Counted from the stretch's first letter, positions 1-9,217 are shown. The stretch: DNA of 64,000 bases from Spongiihabitans sp963422685 (GCA_963422685.1 OY730442.1:1612001-1676000); one strand, 5' to 3'. The notes: a model not told the origin generated them from the sequence alone. Translations and numbers: made by a program.

Positions 1-439
1 ATTTGTTTTTCGCCAGGCCATGTAGATTGACACCATAGGCAACGTTGTCATAGACGGATTTCGGAAAGGGATTGGGTTTCTGGAAAACCATACCGACCCG
101 GGCACGCAGCAACACCACGTCCATATCCCGGCTGTATATATCTTCACCAAATAGTTTTATTTCGCCCTCAACCCGGCAAATATCGATCGTATCGTTGATT
201 CGATTGAGGCAGCGAAGAATGGTGGATTTTCCACAGCCCGACGGGCCAATCATGGACAGCACTTCGTTCTTGCCCACATCAAAAGAGACGTTGATGATCG
301 CCGGTTTGCCGGCATAACAAACGTTGACCTGTCTACAGGTCATCACCGGCGCATCCACCGTGGTTATACCAACGGTGCTGAATTCCGGATTGGCAACAGG
401 GTCGGTATCGTGCACTTTGCCTGATTCTTGTCTGCGCAT
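1..439 (-). CDS. pstB: Phosphate ABC transporter ATP-binding protein PstB (partial)
   Basis: ATPase that powers high-affinity phosphate import on the cytoplasmic face of the inner membrane, working with PstC and PstA. Only about the first 146 codons are present; the gene runs off the left edge. Reading from the ATG at 439, a hydrophilic tail of about 30 residues is followed by an ABC domain with the Walker A motif GPSGCGKST near residue 70, the PstB-typical stretch LRCLNRINDTIDICRVEG, and the Q-loop region RVGMVFQKPNPFPKSVYDN. It follows pstA on the same strand after a 22-nt gap, so it is the last visible gene of a pstSCAB operon. The signature motif and Walker B are outside the window. Identity is very likely. 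Confidence 0.95.
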   Translation of the reverse strand, partial: MRRQESGKVHDTDPVANPEFSTVGITTVDAPVMTCRQVNVCYAGKPAIINVSFDVGKNEVLSMIGPSGCGKSTILRCLNRINDTIDICRVEGEIKLFGEDIYSRDMDVVLLRARVGMVFQKPNPFPKSVYDNVAYGVNLHGLAKNK

Positions 440-461
440 TGCTGTTACTGATGATTGATTA

Positions 462-1730
462 TTACCAGCGTCTTTCAAGTTTTTTTCGCAGTACCACGAT
501 GACGCCGTTGACGGCAACCAGAAAAAGCAACAGTACCATTATCGCGGCGGACGTGCGTTCAACGAATGCCCGTTCCGGGCTGTCTGCCCATAAATAAATT
601 TGTACAGGCAAGGCCGTGGAAGGTTCCAGCGGGCTGGACGGGATGTCTACTATGAATGCCACCATGCCGATCACCAGCAATGGTGCCGTTTCTCCGAACG
701 CCCTGGCCAGCCCGATAATGGCGCCGGTCAACATGCCCGGCAATGCCAGGGGCATGGTGTGGTGTAGCACGGTCTGAACTGGTGAGGCGCCCACGCTCAG
801 TGCTGCTTCTCTGATACTGGGTGGTACGGCGGCCAGTGAGGCGCGACTGGAGATGATGATCGTGGGCAGAGTCATCAACGCCAGTACCATTCCCCCAACT
901 AATGGGATGGACCGCGGCAAGCCAAAGTAATTGATGAAAATTGCCAGCCCCAGCAGGCCAAATATGATGGAAGGTACGGCAGCGAGGTTGTTGATGTTGA
1001 CCTCGATCAGTCGAGTGATGCGATTCTCTGGTGCGAATTCCTCAAGGTAAATAGCGGCGGCAACCCCGATGGGGAATGAAAGCAGCAGGGTCACGATAAT
1101 GGTATAAAACGAACCCATGGCCGCACCTTTGATTCCAGCCTGCTCCGGCTCCCGGGAATCCCCGGCAGTAAAGAAAATCGTATTAAAGCGTTTCTCAATT
1201 CGTCCATTGTCAGCCAGTTGATCAACCCAGCGAATAGTGTGATCCTTGATGCGGCGCCTTTTCTCGGGCACGTCCTTGCTGATCTTGCCTTTGGCGTACA
1301 TATCCACTTCGTCATCGGCGAGCAGCCAGTAGGGTTGAGTGGTGCCGATCAATTCCGGCTTGTCCAGCACTGCCTGTCGAAGATGATACTGCGCACCGTC
1401 GCTGATTATTTTGTAGAGCGCTTTCTTCTCCTTTCTTTTGGTTACCTGCGGAAATGACGCTGACAGGGCTTTTTTGATTATCCCGGAATAGTCCGCCCCG
1501 GCAAGGGAGCGGGTGCTGAGATCGCCTGCAAAATCGTCCCTAGTCAGGGTGATCTCCAAGGAAATGTAGGTTTGCTGAAGCGCAGAATATGCGTTTAACA
1601 AAGTTGTGCCCAGCAAAAACACCAGGAACAGCAAGCCCGCCATAATAGCCAGTTGACCATAGCGCTGGAAGCGGCGCTCTTTGCGGTAACGTTTTTCGAT
1701 ACGGCCGCGAATAATATTCAGATGGCTCAA
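462..1730 (-). CDS. pstA: Phosphate ABC transporter permease PstA
   Basis: Inner-membrane permease forming the phosphate channel with PstC. The 422 residues start with a basic stretch and a first membrane helix (about residues 27-48), then a long periplasmic segment to about residue 195, as in the long PstA form with the N-terminal DUF3333-type extension. The C-terminal half is a binding-protein-dependent permease domain with the EAA loop REAALSVGASPVQTVLHH and LPGMLTGAIIGLARAFGET. Its start overlaps the end of pstC by 4 nt (1727-1730), which suggests translational coupling. Short PstA proteins are about 300 residues, so the extension is real family variation and not a fusion error. Confidence 0.95.
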   Translation of the reverse strand: MSHLNIIRGRIEKRYRKERRFQRYGQLAIMAGLLFLVFLLGTTLLNAYSALQQTYISLEITLTRDDFAGDLSTRSLAGADYSGIIKKALSASFPQVTKRKEKKALYKIISDGAQYHLRQAVLDKPELIGTTQPYWLLADDEVDMYAKGKISKDVPEKRRRIKDHTIRWVDQLADNGRIEKRFNTIFFTAGDSREPEQAGIKGAAMGSFYTIIVTLLLSFPIGVAAAIYLEEFAPENRITRLIEVNINNLAAVPSIIFGLLGLAIFINYFGLPRSIPLVGGMVLALMTLPTIIISSRASLAAVPPSIREAALSVGASPVQTVLHHTMPLALPGMLTGAIIGLARAFGETAPLLVIGMVAFIVDIPSSPLEPSTALPVQIYLWADSPERAFVERTSAAIMVLLLFLVAVNGVIVVLRKKLERRW

Positions 1731-2731
1731 TCGTATTGCTCCTTATATTTTTGCACTGTTCTCAGCGCAATCACATTGAGTATTAACGTCACTACAAACA
1801 GGGTTATCCCCAGGGCAAAGGCCGCCAGGGTTTTGGGGCTGTCAAACTCCTGATCGCCCACCAGCAAGGTGACAATCTGCGCGGTAACCGTAGTAACCGA
1901 TTCGAGGGGATTCGCGGTCAAATTCGCTGCCAGGCCGGCGGCCATCACCACGATCATGGTCTCGCCAATGGCGCGCGAGACCGCCAGTAAAATACTGCCG
2001 ACGATGCCGGGGAGGGCAGCAGGCAGGATTACTTTGCGGATGGTTTCGGATTGAGTCGCGCCGAGTCCGTAAGAACCATCGCGAAGCGCTTGGGGCACGG
2101 CATTGATGACATCATCGGACAGGGAAGACACAAAGGGCAGTATCATGATACCCATGACCACGCCCGCCGCCAGGGCGCTTTCGCTGGACACATCCAGGCC
2201 AATGGACTGGGCAGCATTGCGAATCAGCGGAGCCACGGTCAATGCCGCAAAAAAACCATACACCACGGTAGGAACGCCGGCCAGAATTTCCAGTAACGGT
2301 TTGCCGATGGTTCTGGCAGCATTGCTGGCGTATTCCGAAAGGTAGATAGCGGACATTAAACCCAATGGCACGGCAATGATTAGCGCAATGCCCGTGATCA
2401 GGAATGTGCCGGTAAATAACGGGACGGCACCGAAGGCACCGGATGAACCCACCTGGTCGCTGCGAATAGCGGTCTGCGGTGACCATTCAAGGCCAAATAG
2501 AAAGTCTGTGAGCGGCACTACTTTGAAAAACCGAATGGATTCAAACAACACTGACAACACGATTCCGATGGTGGCAAAAATTGCCAGGCAGGCGCAGGCA
2601 ATTAAAAACCCCTTGATGACGCTTTCGATACGATTACGCAGTGTACGGTGACGCTTGCACAGGTTTAATGCGGCAATCAGCAGGCCGGGGGTGACAATAA
2701 AACAAACAAACAAAAGGCTGAGGAACTGCAT
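1727..2731 (-). CDS. pstC: Phosphate ABC transporter permease PstC
   Basis: Second channel subunit of the Pst phosphate importer, 334 residues. An N-terminal helix (residues 1-22), a second helix near 45-65, and a permease domain from about 105 to the end with the EAA-type loop RDGSYGLGATQSETIRKV and the following LPAALPGIVGSILLAVSRAIGET. It lies 116 nt after pstS and overlaps pstA by 4 nt. The ATG at 2731 gives a protein starting straight at a membrane helix; no better upstream start is visible. Expected regulation is by PhoB through the Pho box ahead of pstS. Confidence 0.95.
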   Translation of the reverse strand: MQFLSLLFVCFIVTPGLLIAALNLCKRHRTLRNRIESVIKGFLIACACLAIFATIGIVLSVLFESIRFFKVVPLTDFLFGLEWSPQTAIRSDQVGSSGAFGAVPLFTGTFLITGIALIIAVPLGLMSAIYLSEYASNAARTIGKPLLEILAGVPTVVYGFFAALTVAPLIRNAAQSIGLDVSSESALAAGVVMGIMILPFVSSLSDDVINAVPQALRDGSYGLGATQSETIRKVILPAALPGIVGSILLAVSRAIGETMIVVMAAGLAANLTANPLESVTTVTAQIVTLLVGDQEFDSPKTLAAFALGITLFVVTLILNVIALRTVQKYKEQYD

Positions 2732-2847
2732 TTATGGTTTTGATTTGCTCAAAATAAAAATCTGCGGCACCCCGTGTGCGATGCCGCAGCAAGTTCGCCT
2801 GTGCGAAAATTGTTCGTCTGAAATTTGCATTGGGAAATTTATAAATT

Positions 2848-3888
2848 CTATAAATCCAACGCCACTTTATTCCCGCTGTCATTGCGAAATGTAACGCGCT
2901 CTTTGGCCGGCATCGGGATCAGTCCCTTGTCGGTCAGGTAGCCCTCTTCGCCATAGGCCGCTTCGCTGGTAAACTCCGCCATATATTCGCTCATACCGGG
3001 AATGATACCAATGTGTGCGGTTTTGGCATAGAAGAATAAGGGTCGGGACACTGGATAGGAACCATCGGCGATGGCGTCGAATTCCGGTGCAGCGCCGTCT
3101 ACCAAGGCACCCTGAACCACATCGGAATTCTGGTCTAGGAAGCTGAAACCAAAGATACCCAGGGCATCCGGGTTTTCCTGGAGCTTTTGCACAATAAGGT
3201 TGTCATTTTCACCAGCCTGTATGAAGGCACCGTCTTCCCGTACCGTATGGCACAGGCTTTTATAGGCCGATTTGTCTGTGCTTTTCAGGGCTGCAATCCA
3301 TTCGATTTTTTTGCACCCGCCTTCCATCGCCAGTTCAACAAAGGCATCCCGGGTGCCCGAAGTGGGCGGTGGGCCGAGAACTTCGATTTTCGTGGCCGGC
3401 AATTGCGCATTAACATCCTGCCAGGTTGTGTAGGGATTCGGCACCACAGACGCACTGCTGTCTGGATTGGGGATCTCTTTAGCCAGGGCGAGAAAAATGT
3501 CCCTGCGGCTGAGTCGGTACTGGTTCGCGTCGGAAGAATTGGCCAATACGATACCGTCATAACCAATTTTGACTTCAATGATATCGGTTACCCCGTTTGA
3601 CTGGCATTGCGCAAATTCCGATGCCTTCATTCGACGGGATGAGTTAGTGAAATCCGGTGTGGATTCGCCCACCCCGGTGCAGAATAACTTCATGCCGCCG
3701 CCGGAGCCGGTGGATTCGATTATCGGTGTTTTAAAGCCGCTGGTTTTGCCAAACCTTTCGGCCACCACCGTGGCAAAAGGATATACCGTGGAAGATCCCA
3801 CAATCTGAATATAGTCACGCTCGGCCCTGGCCGGTCCGCCGAGTGAAACCAGACCGATAACGGCAATATAAGAAATAATTTTTTTCAT
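2848..3888 (-). CDS. pstS: Phosphate-binding periplasmic protein PstS
   Basis: Periplasmic receptor that delivers phosphate to PstCA. 346 residues with a clear signal peptide (basic MKK, hydrophobic core, cleavage after GGPARA near residue 22). Phosphate-ligand motifs of the family are visible: GSSTVYPFA near residue 31, ESTGSGGGMKLF near 58, TNSSRRM near 81 and PTSGTRDAF near 175. The ATG at 3888 has a good AGGAG ribosome site. First gene of the pst operon; a Pho box lies about 120 nt upstream. Four cysteines in the mature protein are somewhat unusual and could form disulfides, but that is inference. Confidence 0.95.
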   Translation of the reverse strand: MKKIISYIAVIGLVSLGGPARAERDYIQIVGSSTVYPFATVVAERFGKTSGFKTPIIESTGSGGGMKLFCTGVGESTPDFTNSSRRMKASEFAQCQSNGVTDIIEVKIGYDGIVLANSSDANQYRLSRRDIFLALAKEIPNPDSSASVVPNPYTTWQDVNAQLPATKIEVLGPPPTSGTRDAFVELAMEGGCKKIEWIAALKSTDKSAYKSLCHTVREDGAFIQAGENDNLIVQKLQENPDALGIFGFSFLDQNSDVVQGALVDGAAPEFDAIADGSYPVSRPLFFYAKTAHIGIIPGMSEYMAEFTSEAAYGEEGYLTDKGLIPMPAKERVTFRNDSGNKVALDL

Positions 3889-4008
3889 GCAAAACTCCTG
3901 ATGGATATATTTAAGGATATGGTTATCAAGGCGCTTCTAACCTTAAGTTCGAGGTTCCTTGAGTGGGCAGGAGCTTAAGCATCTATTGTTTCGCTTTGGT
4001 TAAAGCAA

Positions 4009-4027
4009 TGTTACAGTTTTATGACAG
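4009..4027 (-). promoter_or_regulatory. Pho box upstream of pstS
   Basis: Read on the minus strand the site is CTGTCATAAAACTGTAACA: two direct PhoB half-sites (CTGTCAT and CTGTAAC) separated by 4 A/T-rich bases, close to the known consensus. It lies 121 nt upstream of the pstS start codon, leaving room for a promoter and a long untranslated leader. It implies phosphate-starvation induction of pst by the PhoB encoded a few kilobases away. Confidence 0.85.
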
Positions 4028-4079
4028 ATGATGTCTTGCAGTGTGCCGACAGGCCATGCGCATCATTCTTCCGGCCTGA

Positions 4080-5306
4080 TTAGTTCAACAGTAGTCCGAC
4101 CTGGCCCTGGTTTTTTCGGATCCGCTGCGCGGGAAAGTTGACGGTGAATGTGCTGCCTTGATCCGGTTCGCTTTCAATCTCAAGGCTGGCCTGGTGACGC
4201 TGAATGATGTGATTGGCGATGGCCAGTCCTAGGCCAGTGCCGCCGGTTTCCCGGGACCGGGCGAGGTCTGAACGGTAAAATCTTTCGATCACTCTGGGAA
4301 TGTCCGGTCCGGCGATGCCGATGCCGGTATCGATTACACACAGCCGGCCGATATCTGCATGAAATTTCCATTGCACAGTGATGGTGCCGTTATCCGGCGT
4401 GTAGCGAACCGCATTGGACACCAGATTGCTGACCAGCGATTCGATTTCATCCTTGTTGCACAGCAGCGAGCAGTTTTTATCTATGTCCAGCCTGATTTGA
4501 TGATTTTTGCCTGCACCCAATACCTTCGCGTCCCGACAAGCGGATTTGAGCAGGGGCGTCAATTCAATGTAATCGTGCTCATCCCTTGAATCCGATTCTT
4601 CGAGTCGCGATAACAACAGCATGTCTTCGATAATTTTTTTAACCCGCTCGGTCTGTTCGTGCATTTGTCGTATTGCCGGCTGCCAATCGGGATTAATACC
4701 CGTGCTGTGCTCCTGCATCATCATTCCCAGGTATCCATATAAAACACTGACTGGCGTGCGCAATTCGTGGGATGCGTTGGCAACGAAATCCCGACGAACC
4801 AGTTCCAGCGCCTTGATCTGACTAATATCTCTGGCCTGGAGCAATAATTGACTCTGGTGACAGGGCGTTACCCGGATGCGGATACTGAGGTCGGATGCCC
4901 CGGGCGCAATGCAATCCAGCAATTTGTCAAAATCGCCTGCTTGCAGATAGCGGCGCAGCATCCCGGGCTCCAGCAGGTCAGTGATTTTTTCCCCAAAGCT
5001 TCTGTGCGCGTTAATACCAAACCAGTTTTCTGCGATACGGTTGGCCCAGTTTAATTTTAACTTTTGGTCCAGCACCAGTATGGCATCAGGACGCCACGCT
5101 ACGGAACCGTGATTGTCGTCTGCCGGAGAGGCCTGATCCAGTTGATCAATATGTATCGGTGTGGGTGCCATTGCCCCGGCATTGTGATGTCTACCGGAGA
5201 GCTGTTTGCTGTCTGGCCAGGTGCGCAAGTACAGCCAGCCAGCTATAAGTATCCCCAGAAAAGCCAGTATAACGGGCAGGAGGTTTATGCCGGATGTGCT
5301 TTCCAT
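4080..5306 (-). CDS. phoR: Phosphate regulon sensor histidine kinase PhoR
   Basis: Membrane sensor kinase that phosphorylates PhoB when phosphate is scarce, 408 residues. One clear membrane helix (about residues 8-26), a PAS-like domain from about 70 to 165, the HisKA box with the phosphoacceptor in ASHELRTPVSVLYGY near 182, then the ATPase domain with N box NLVSNAVRYTP, G1 box DTGIGI and G2 box GGTGLGLAIANHI. It follows phoB by 28 nt on the same strand and is directly upstream of pstS, which fixes the PhoR assignment over other kinases. It is slightly shorter at the N-terminus than the 431-residue E. coli protein, with one visible helix instead of two. Confidence 0.95.
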   Translation of the reverse strand: MESTSGINLLPVILAFLGILIAGWLYLRTWPDSKQLSGRHHNAGAMAPTPIHIDQLDQASPADDNHGSVAWRPDAILVLDQKLKLNWANRIAENWFGINAHRSFGEKITDLLEPGMLRRYLQAGDFDKLLDCIAPGASDLSIRIRVTPCHQSQLLLQARDISQIKALELVRRDFVANASHELRTPVSVLYGYLGMMMQEHSTGINPDWQPAIRQMHEQTERVKKIIEDMLLLSRLEESDSRDEHDYIELTPLLKSACRDAKVLGAGKNHQIRLDIDKNCSLLCNKDEIESLVSNLVSNAVRYTPDNGTITVQWKFHADIGRLCVIDTGIGIAGPDIPRVIERFYRSDLARSRETGGTGLGLAIANHIIQRHQASLEIESEPDQGSTFTVNFPAQRIRKNQGQVGLLLN

Positions 5307-5334
5307 AAAAGATATGACTGGTTCGAACCAGAGG

Positions 5335-6021
5335 CTAATCCGCCAGCCGATAACCCACGCCCCTTACGGTTTTGATCAAATCCTTGTGCCCATATGGGTC
5401 AAGGATAGCGCGTAATCGGCGGATGTACACATCCACCGTTCGTTCATCCACGTAGCTTTCTTTACCCCAGACCCGGTCCAGCAATTGTGCACGGTCATAT
5501 ACCCGGTGGGGTTTCCTTATGAACCAATAAAGCAGCTCAAATTCTTTCAGGCCGATATCTACGGTTTTTTCATCAATGCGCAATCGATGAGATTCAGGAT
5601 CAATATTAATGTTCCTGAATGCCAGGCTTTCCCCAGACTGTTGCGGTTTTGAACGGCGAATGGCGGCGCGAATCCGGGCCAGCAGCTCGCTGGCTGAAAA
5701 GGGTTTGGTAACATAATCATCGGCGCCGCTGTCCAGTCCACGAATCTTGTCTGCTTCTTCCCCCCTGGCCGTTAGCATAATGATGTTGATGTCCGCGGTC
5801 ACGGGGTGGCTGTTTAGTTTCTTCGCGTATTTGATTCCGTCCATTCCCGGTAGCATCCAGTCGAGCAAAATCACATCGGGTATTTGTATTGCCAGGCATT
5901 GATCAGCCTGGATGGTGTCCGCGGCCTGCAATGTATTGAATCCATTTTTCTGGAGCATGAACCGCAACATACTGTTCAGTGCCGGGTCGTCTTCAACGAT
6001 TAATACCGTGCTTTTTGCCAT
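5335..6021 (-). CDS. phoB: Phosphate regulon response regulator PhoB
   Basis: OmpR-family transcription factor that activates the Pho regulon after phosphorylation by PhoR. Receiver domain with phospho-acceptor Asp in DVILLDWMLPGMDG (near residue 53) and conserved Lys in VTKPFSASELLARIRA, then a C-terminal winged helix ending with RTVDVYIRRLRAIL and LIKTVRGVGYRL. I chose the ATG at 6021 (MAKSTVLIVEDD) over an in-frame TTG two codons upstream. A Pho box lies 23 nt upstream, so it is expected to autoactivate. Confidence 0.95.
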   Translation of the reverse strand: MAKSTVLIVEDDPALNSMLRFMLQKNGFNTLQAADTIQADQCLAIQIPDVILLDWMLPGMDGIKYAKKLNSHPVTADINIIMLTARGEEADKIRGLDSGADDYVTKPFSASELLARIRAAIRRSKPQQSGESLAFRNINIDPESHRLRIDEKTVDIGLKEFELLYWFIRKPHRVYDRAQLLDRVWGKESYVDERTVDVYIRRLRAILDPYGHKDLIKTVRGVGYRLAD

Positions 6022-6043
6022 GGGCAAGATTACATCGCATAGG

Positions 6044-6062
6044 TGTTACAGTTTTGTGACAA
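6044..6062 (-). promoter_or_regulatory. Pho box upstream of phoB
   Basis: On the minus strand the site reads TTGTCACAAAACTGTAACA, two PhoB half-sites with 11-nt periodicity. It lies just upstream of phoB and differs from the pstS box at three positions only. It indicates positive autoregulation of phoBR and, by read-through, support for the pst genes. Confidence 0.85.
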
Positions 6063-6105
6063 TCGAAATCTACAGCGGTTTTCTGCAAAATCAACCATGG
6101 ATGCT

Positions 6106-8322
6106 TCAGAACATCTCCATGGGGTCAATGTCGATTGACCATCGCACTTGGCGGCTTTCCGGCGATTTTTCCACCACTTCCAACCAGCAGGAAACCAATG
6201 TGTGCAGGGCTTTTCTATGCGCCGCCGTGACCAGCAATTGAGCGCGATATCGCCCCGCCAGTTTTTCCATCGGAGAACTGACTGGATCCATTACCGCTAT
6301 GTCCGTGAGCTGATTTGATTTAACCAGATTGCGTCCGATACGGCTGACAAATTGCAGAAATTTCAAACCGGCAGTTGCGCTGGTGGATTCTGCCCGCCAC
6401 AGCAGCAGATAGCCGAAAGGGGGGAGTCCGGCCGTTTCGCGTTCCCGGGCGCAATACTGATAAAACCGGTCAAAATTCTGGTTCTGTATTAAGTGCAGGC
6501 AGGGGTTTTCCGGGTGTGCGGTTTGAATCATTACCCTGCCCGGATTTTCGCTGCGCCCCGCTCGCCCGGCGACCTGGACGAGTTGCTGGAAGAGGTATTC
6601 CGGCGCACGAAAATCAGCGCTGTAGAGCCCCCGGTCAGGGTCAATGACGCCGACCAGCGTCACCCCGGGGAAATCATGCCCTTTTGCAATCAATTGCGTG
6701 CCGATAACAATATCCACACTGCCCCGATTTATATCATGCAAAGCCTGCACAAGTTTCTTCTGGGTGGTGATCCGGTCGCGGTCAAAGCGACTTATCCGCG
6801 CTTTGGGGAATTGTTGGGTTAACACCTTTTCTATTCGCTGGGTGCCTGTTCCGGCATAAAAAATCGTTTGGTGGCATTCGGGGCAATCGGTTTGGGCGCG
6901 GATTATTTTCCCGCAATGATGGCAGCGATAGGTATTGGTGTGTTGGTGGTAAGTCAGGAATGCATCACAGCGGTCACAGCCGGCCCGCCAGCGACAATTT
7001 CCGCATTGCACGATGGGCGCAAAACCTCTGCGGTTGATGTATAGAATCGTTTGTTGCTGTCGTTCAAGGCCGTAGCGTATGGCTTCCAGCAACGGCGCAG
7101 AAAGCCCCTGATAAAGCGGGAAAATTTTTGTATCAACCAGCATAACCTCGGGCAGTCTGGCTGAACCGATGCGCCGACTGAGTCTAAGCAACTGATAGCG
7201 ACCCGCATCGACGTTGCGCATGGATTCCATGGATGGGGTGGCCGAGCCCAGCACAACCGGAACCGCGCTCAGGCTGGCTCGCTTGATGGCCAGACCACGC
7301 GCATGATAACGAAAACCATCCTGCTGCTTGTATGAAATGTCGTGTTCTTCATCAACAATAATCACCCCGGGGTTTTTCAATGGCGTGAAAATCGCAGATC
7401 GTGTTCCCAGCACAACCGAGGCACGGCCGGAGCGGGCGTTGCACCAACTGAGATAACGTTGCTGAGCGGTCATGTTTGAATGAATCATGCAGACACCTGC
7501 GGCAAAACGCTGGGCGAATCGGGCCACCAATTGGGGCGTAAGGGCGATTTCAGGAACCAGCACCAGCGCCTGTTTGCCGAGGCGAATACATGATTGCGCA
7601 ATGTGCAGGTACACTTCGGTTTTGCCGCTGCCGGTGATGCCGTGCAGCACGAAAGTGGAAAATCTGCCCAGGCATGCAGTGATTGAGTCGATGGCCTGCT
7701 GCTGTTCCCGGGTCAGGCTGGCTTCCAATGGCGTGTGCTCGGTGTCCGGTGTTTTTGCCGGGCGTTGTCGGCACTCCAATAGACCTTTGTTCATCAAGGC
7801 AGCCAGAATACCTCGGACATTGGCCACACCAGAGTCATGCGCCTTGATCTGACCCGGCGAACACCAGCCATAGGAGGCAATCAGGTCATACAGTAGTTTT
7901 TGTCTGGGCGCTCGGCCAAGCGACTTTTCGATAACAGCGGGTTCCAGCCCCGGGGCGGCGCGATAAACGGTTTCTTCATCAGGATTTTCGGATTGATTGG
8001 CTGTGCGCAGTCTGGCCGGCAGTGCGGTATTGAGCACCTCGCCAATTGGGTGATGATAGTATCGGGACGCCCATTGCAGCAGCTTAAGCATGGTTTGGCC
8101 CAGTGCGGGACGAGTATCCAGCACTCGTTTCACTGGCTTTAGCCTGAAACCTGTAGTGGCGTCAAGATTGGAAACCACAATGCCGACCATGGTTCGTCTG
8201 CCAAATGGCACCAGCACCCGGGTTCCAGTGGTGACGGGCCCGCCAGTGAGATAATCGTAGGTTTGTCGTACAGGTACGGGCACGGCAACCTGTACGTGAA
8301 AAGCCCGGGATGAATTACGCAC
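6106..8322 (-). CDS. priA: Primosomal replication restart helicase PriA
   Basis: Superfamily 2 helicase that reloads the replisome at stalled forks. 738 residues, the usual PriA length. N-terminal 3'-DNA-binding domain (about 1-105), Walker A GITGSGKTEVYL near 229, DEEH box IIVDEEHDISYKQQDGFRYHARG near 320, a zinc-binding insert with eight cysteines (CGNCRWRAGCDRCD ... CHHCG ... CPEC) around 435-480, then the C-terminal helicase lobe with QVAGRAGR. The start is GTG at 8322. Two DnaA-box-like 9-mers lie directly upstream, so priA expression may be linked to DnaA; that is inference. Confidence 0.95.
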   Translation of the reverse strand: MRNSSRAFHVQVAVPVPVRQTYDYLTGGPVTTGTRVLVPFGRRTMVGIVVSNLDATTGFRLKPVKRVLDTRPALGQTMLKLLQWASRYYHHPIGEVLNTALPARLRTANQSENPDEETVYRAAPGLEPAVIEKSLGRAPRQKLLYDLIASYGWCSPGQIKAHDSGVANVRGILAALMNKGLLECRQRPAKTPDTEHTPLEASLTREQQQAIDSITACLGRFSTFVLHGITGSGKTEVYLHIAQSCIRLGKQALVLVPEIALTPQLVARFAQRFAAGVCMIHSNMTAQQRYLSWCNARSGRASVVLGTRSAIFTPLKNPGVIIVDEEHDISYKQQDGFRYHARGLAIKRASLSAVPVVLGSATPSMESMRNVDAGRYQLLRLSRRIGSARLPEVMLVDTKIFPLYQGLSAPLLEAIRYGLERQQQTILYINRRGFAPIVQCGNCRWRAGCDRCDAFLTYHQHTNTYRCHHCGKIIRAQTDCPECHQTIFYAGTGTQRIEKVLTQQFPKARISRFDRDRITTQKKLVQALHDINRGSVDIVIGTQLIAKGHDFPGVTLVGVIDPDRGLYSADFRAPEYLFQQLVQVAGRAGRSENPGRVMIQTAHPENPCLHLIQNQNFDRFYQYCARERETAGLPPFGYLLLWRAESTSATAGLKFLQFVSRIGRNLVKSNQLTDIAVMDPVSSPMEKLAGRYRAQLLVTAAHRKALHTLVSCWLEVVEKSPESRQVRWSIDIDPMEMF

Positions 8323-8328
8323 AGATTC

Positions 8329-8349
8329 TGTGGATAACCTTGTGTATAA
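8329..8349 (-). promoter_or_regulatory. Tandem DnaA-box-like sites upstream of priA
   Basis: Positions 8329-8337 read TTATCCACA on the minus strand, a perfect DnaA box, and 8341-8349 read TTATACACA, the strong R1/R4-type variant. Both have the same orientation, 3 nt apart, starting 7 nt upstream of the priA start. They could mark DnaA control of priA. Two boxes are too few to argue for an origin here. Confidence 0.6.
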
Positions 8350-8467
8350 GTATCCAGTCAGTGAGTCTGTAAAGGTGTTTTATGGCGCTGGACCAGGATT
8401 GCATAAAAATTGTAAAAAATCGTAAATATTATTATAAAACAATGAGTTAAGATGATATATTCAAACA

Positions 8468-8555
8468 GTTAGCCAAGCATACAGGCTAACTTCAATTATC
8501 GTCCTGACTTGCATCGCCAACTGTGCATAACCTGGCGATTCAGGACGAATAATTG
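8468..8555. repeat. Intergenic inverted repeats between the Nudix gene and priA
   Basis: The 325-nt gap between priA and the Nudix gene has no gene. It holds a short hairpin (GTTAGCC at 8468-8474 with GGCTAAC at 8484-8490) and a longer nested palindrome at 8493-8555: outer arms CAATTATCGTCCTGA and TCAGGACGAATAATTG (one bulge), inner arms TCGCCA (8514-8519) and TGGCGA (8533-8538). There is no T-run typical of an intrinsic terminator. It could be a miniature repeat or an RNA hairpin acting on either neighbour. Confidence 0.6.
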
Positions 8556-8647
8556 TAAATCTGCAAAACATGGTTATTTTGTAATCATATACTTAACGCT
8601 CTGGTATTTTGGAAAAACAGAAAAAGTTCAAAAACCGGGAATATGTT

Positions 8648-9217
8648 TCAGCCAATGCTGTCGATTATAAAATTGAATTCCCCGGATTGGCGCTCGGACA
8701 AAAATCGTCGCAGGGTGTTGTGAATGACCTTAAAGGCAATTTGCTCCCAGGGGATGTCTTTTTCCGCAACCAGTTCCACTTCCAGGCTTTCTGCGCCGAT
8801 GCCAAAATCCTGCGGGCCGCGCAGTCGGGCGCGAAACAGAATGTAGACCTGATTAATCCCGGGAAGGTTGTAAATCTGGTAAATATGCTGATCCACAATC
8901 TCGGCACAGGCCTCTTCACGCGTTTCACGCGCCGCGCCTTGTTCAATGGATTCGCCATTTTCGAGAAATCCTGCAGGAACCGTCCACAAATCTTTGCGCG
9001 GCTCAATCGCGCGCTTGCACAATAAAATTTTGTCTTCCCAGACCGGGATGCAGCCGACCACGATTTTCGGATTCTGATAATGTATTTCGCCGCAATGGTT
9101 ACACACGTGGCGTTGCCGATTATCTCCGTCTGGAATTAACAGGGTGGTCGCATGGCCGCATTTGGCGCAAAAATTGATGGGGCTGGTATGGGGCATGTCC
9201 GGGCCGGAGTGGTTCAC
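8648..9217 (-). CDS. Nudix hydrolase with N-terminal zinc ribbon (NudC-like)
   Basis: Predicted pyrophosphohydrolase. 189 residues. A four-cysteine ribbon (CAKCG near 18 and CNHCG near 39) precedes the Nudix fold; the Nudix box runs from GFLENGESIEQGAARE through TREEACAEI (about 80-105), matching GX5EX7REUXEE. The zinc ribbon followed by a Nudix domain resembles the C-terminal part of NADH pyrophosphatase NudC, but the N-terminal NudC domain is missing, so the substrate is unknown. Its start (GTG at 9217, or ATG at 9196) overlaps the ubiA stop as GTGA, so it is probably translated coupled to ubiA. Confidence 0.85.
   Translation of the reverse strand: MNHSGPDMPHTSPINFCAKCGHATTLLIPDGDNRQRHVCNHCGEIHYQNPKIVVGCIPVWEDKILLCKRAIEPRKDLWTVPAGFLENGESIEQGAARETREEACAEIVDQHIYQIYNLPGINQVYILFRARLRGPQDFGIGAESLEVELVAEKDIPWEQIAFKVIHNTLRRFLSERQSGEFNFIIDSIG

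Noticed and set aside
8329..8555. Chromosomal origin of replication
   Set aside because: Only two DnaA boxes, no clear A/T-rich unwinding region and no dnaA, gidA or rpmH neighbours.
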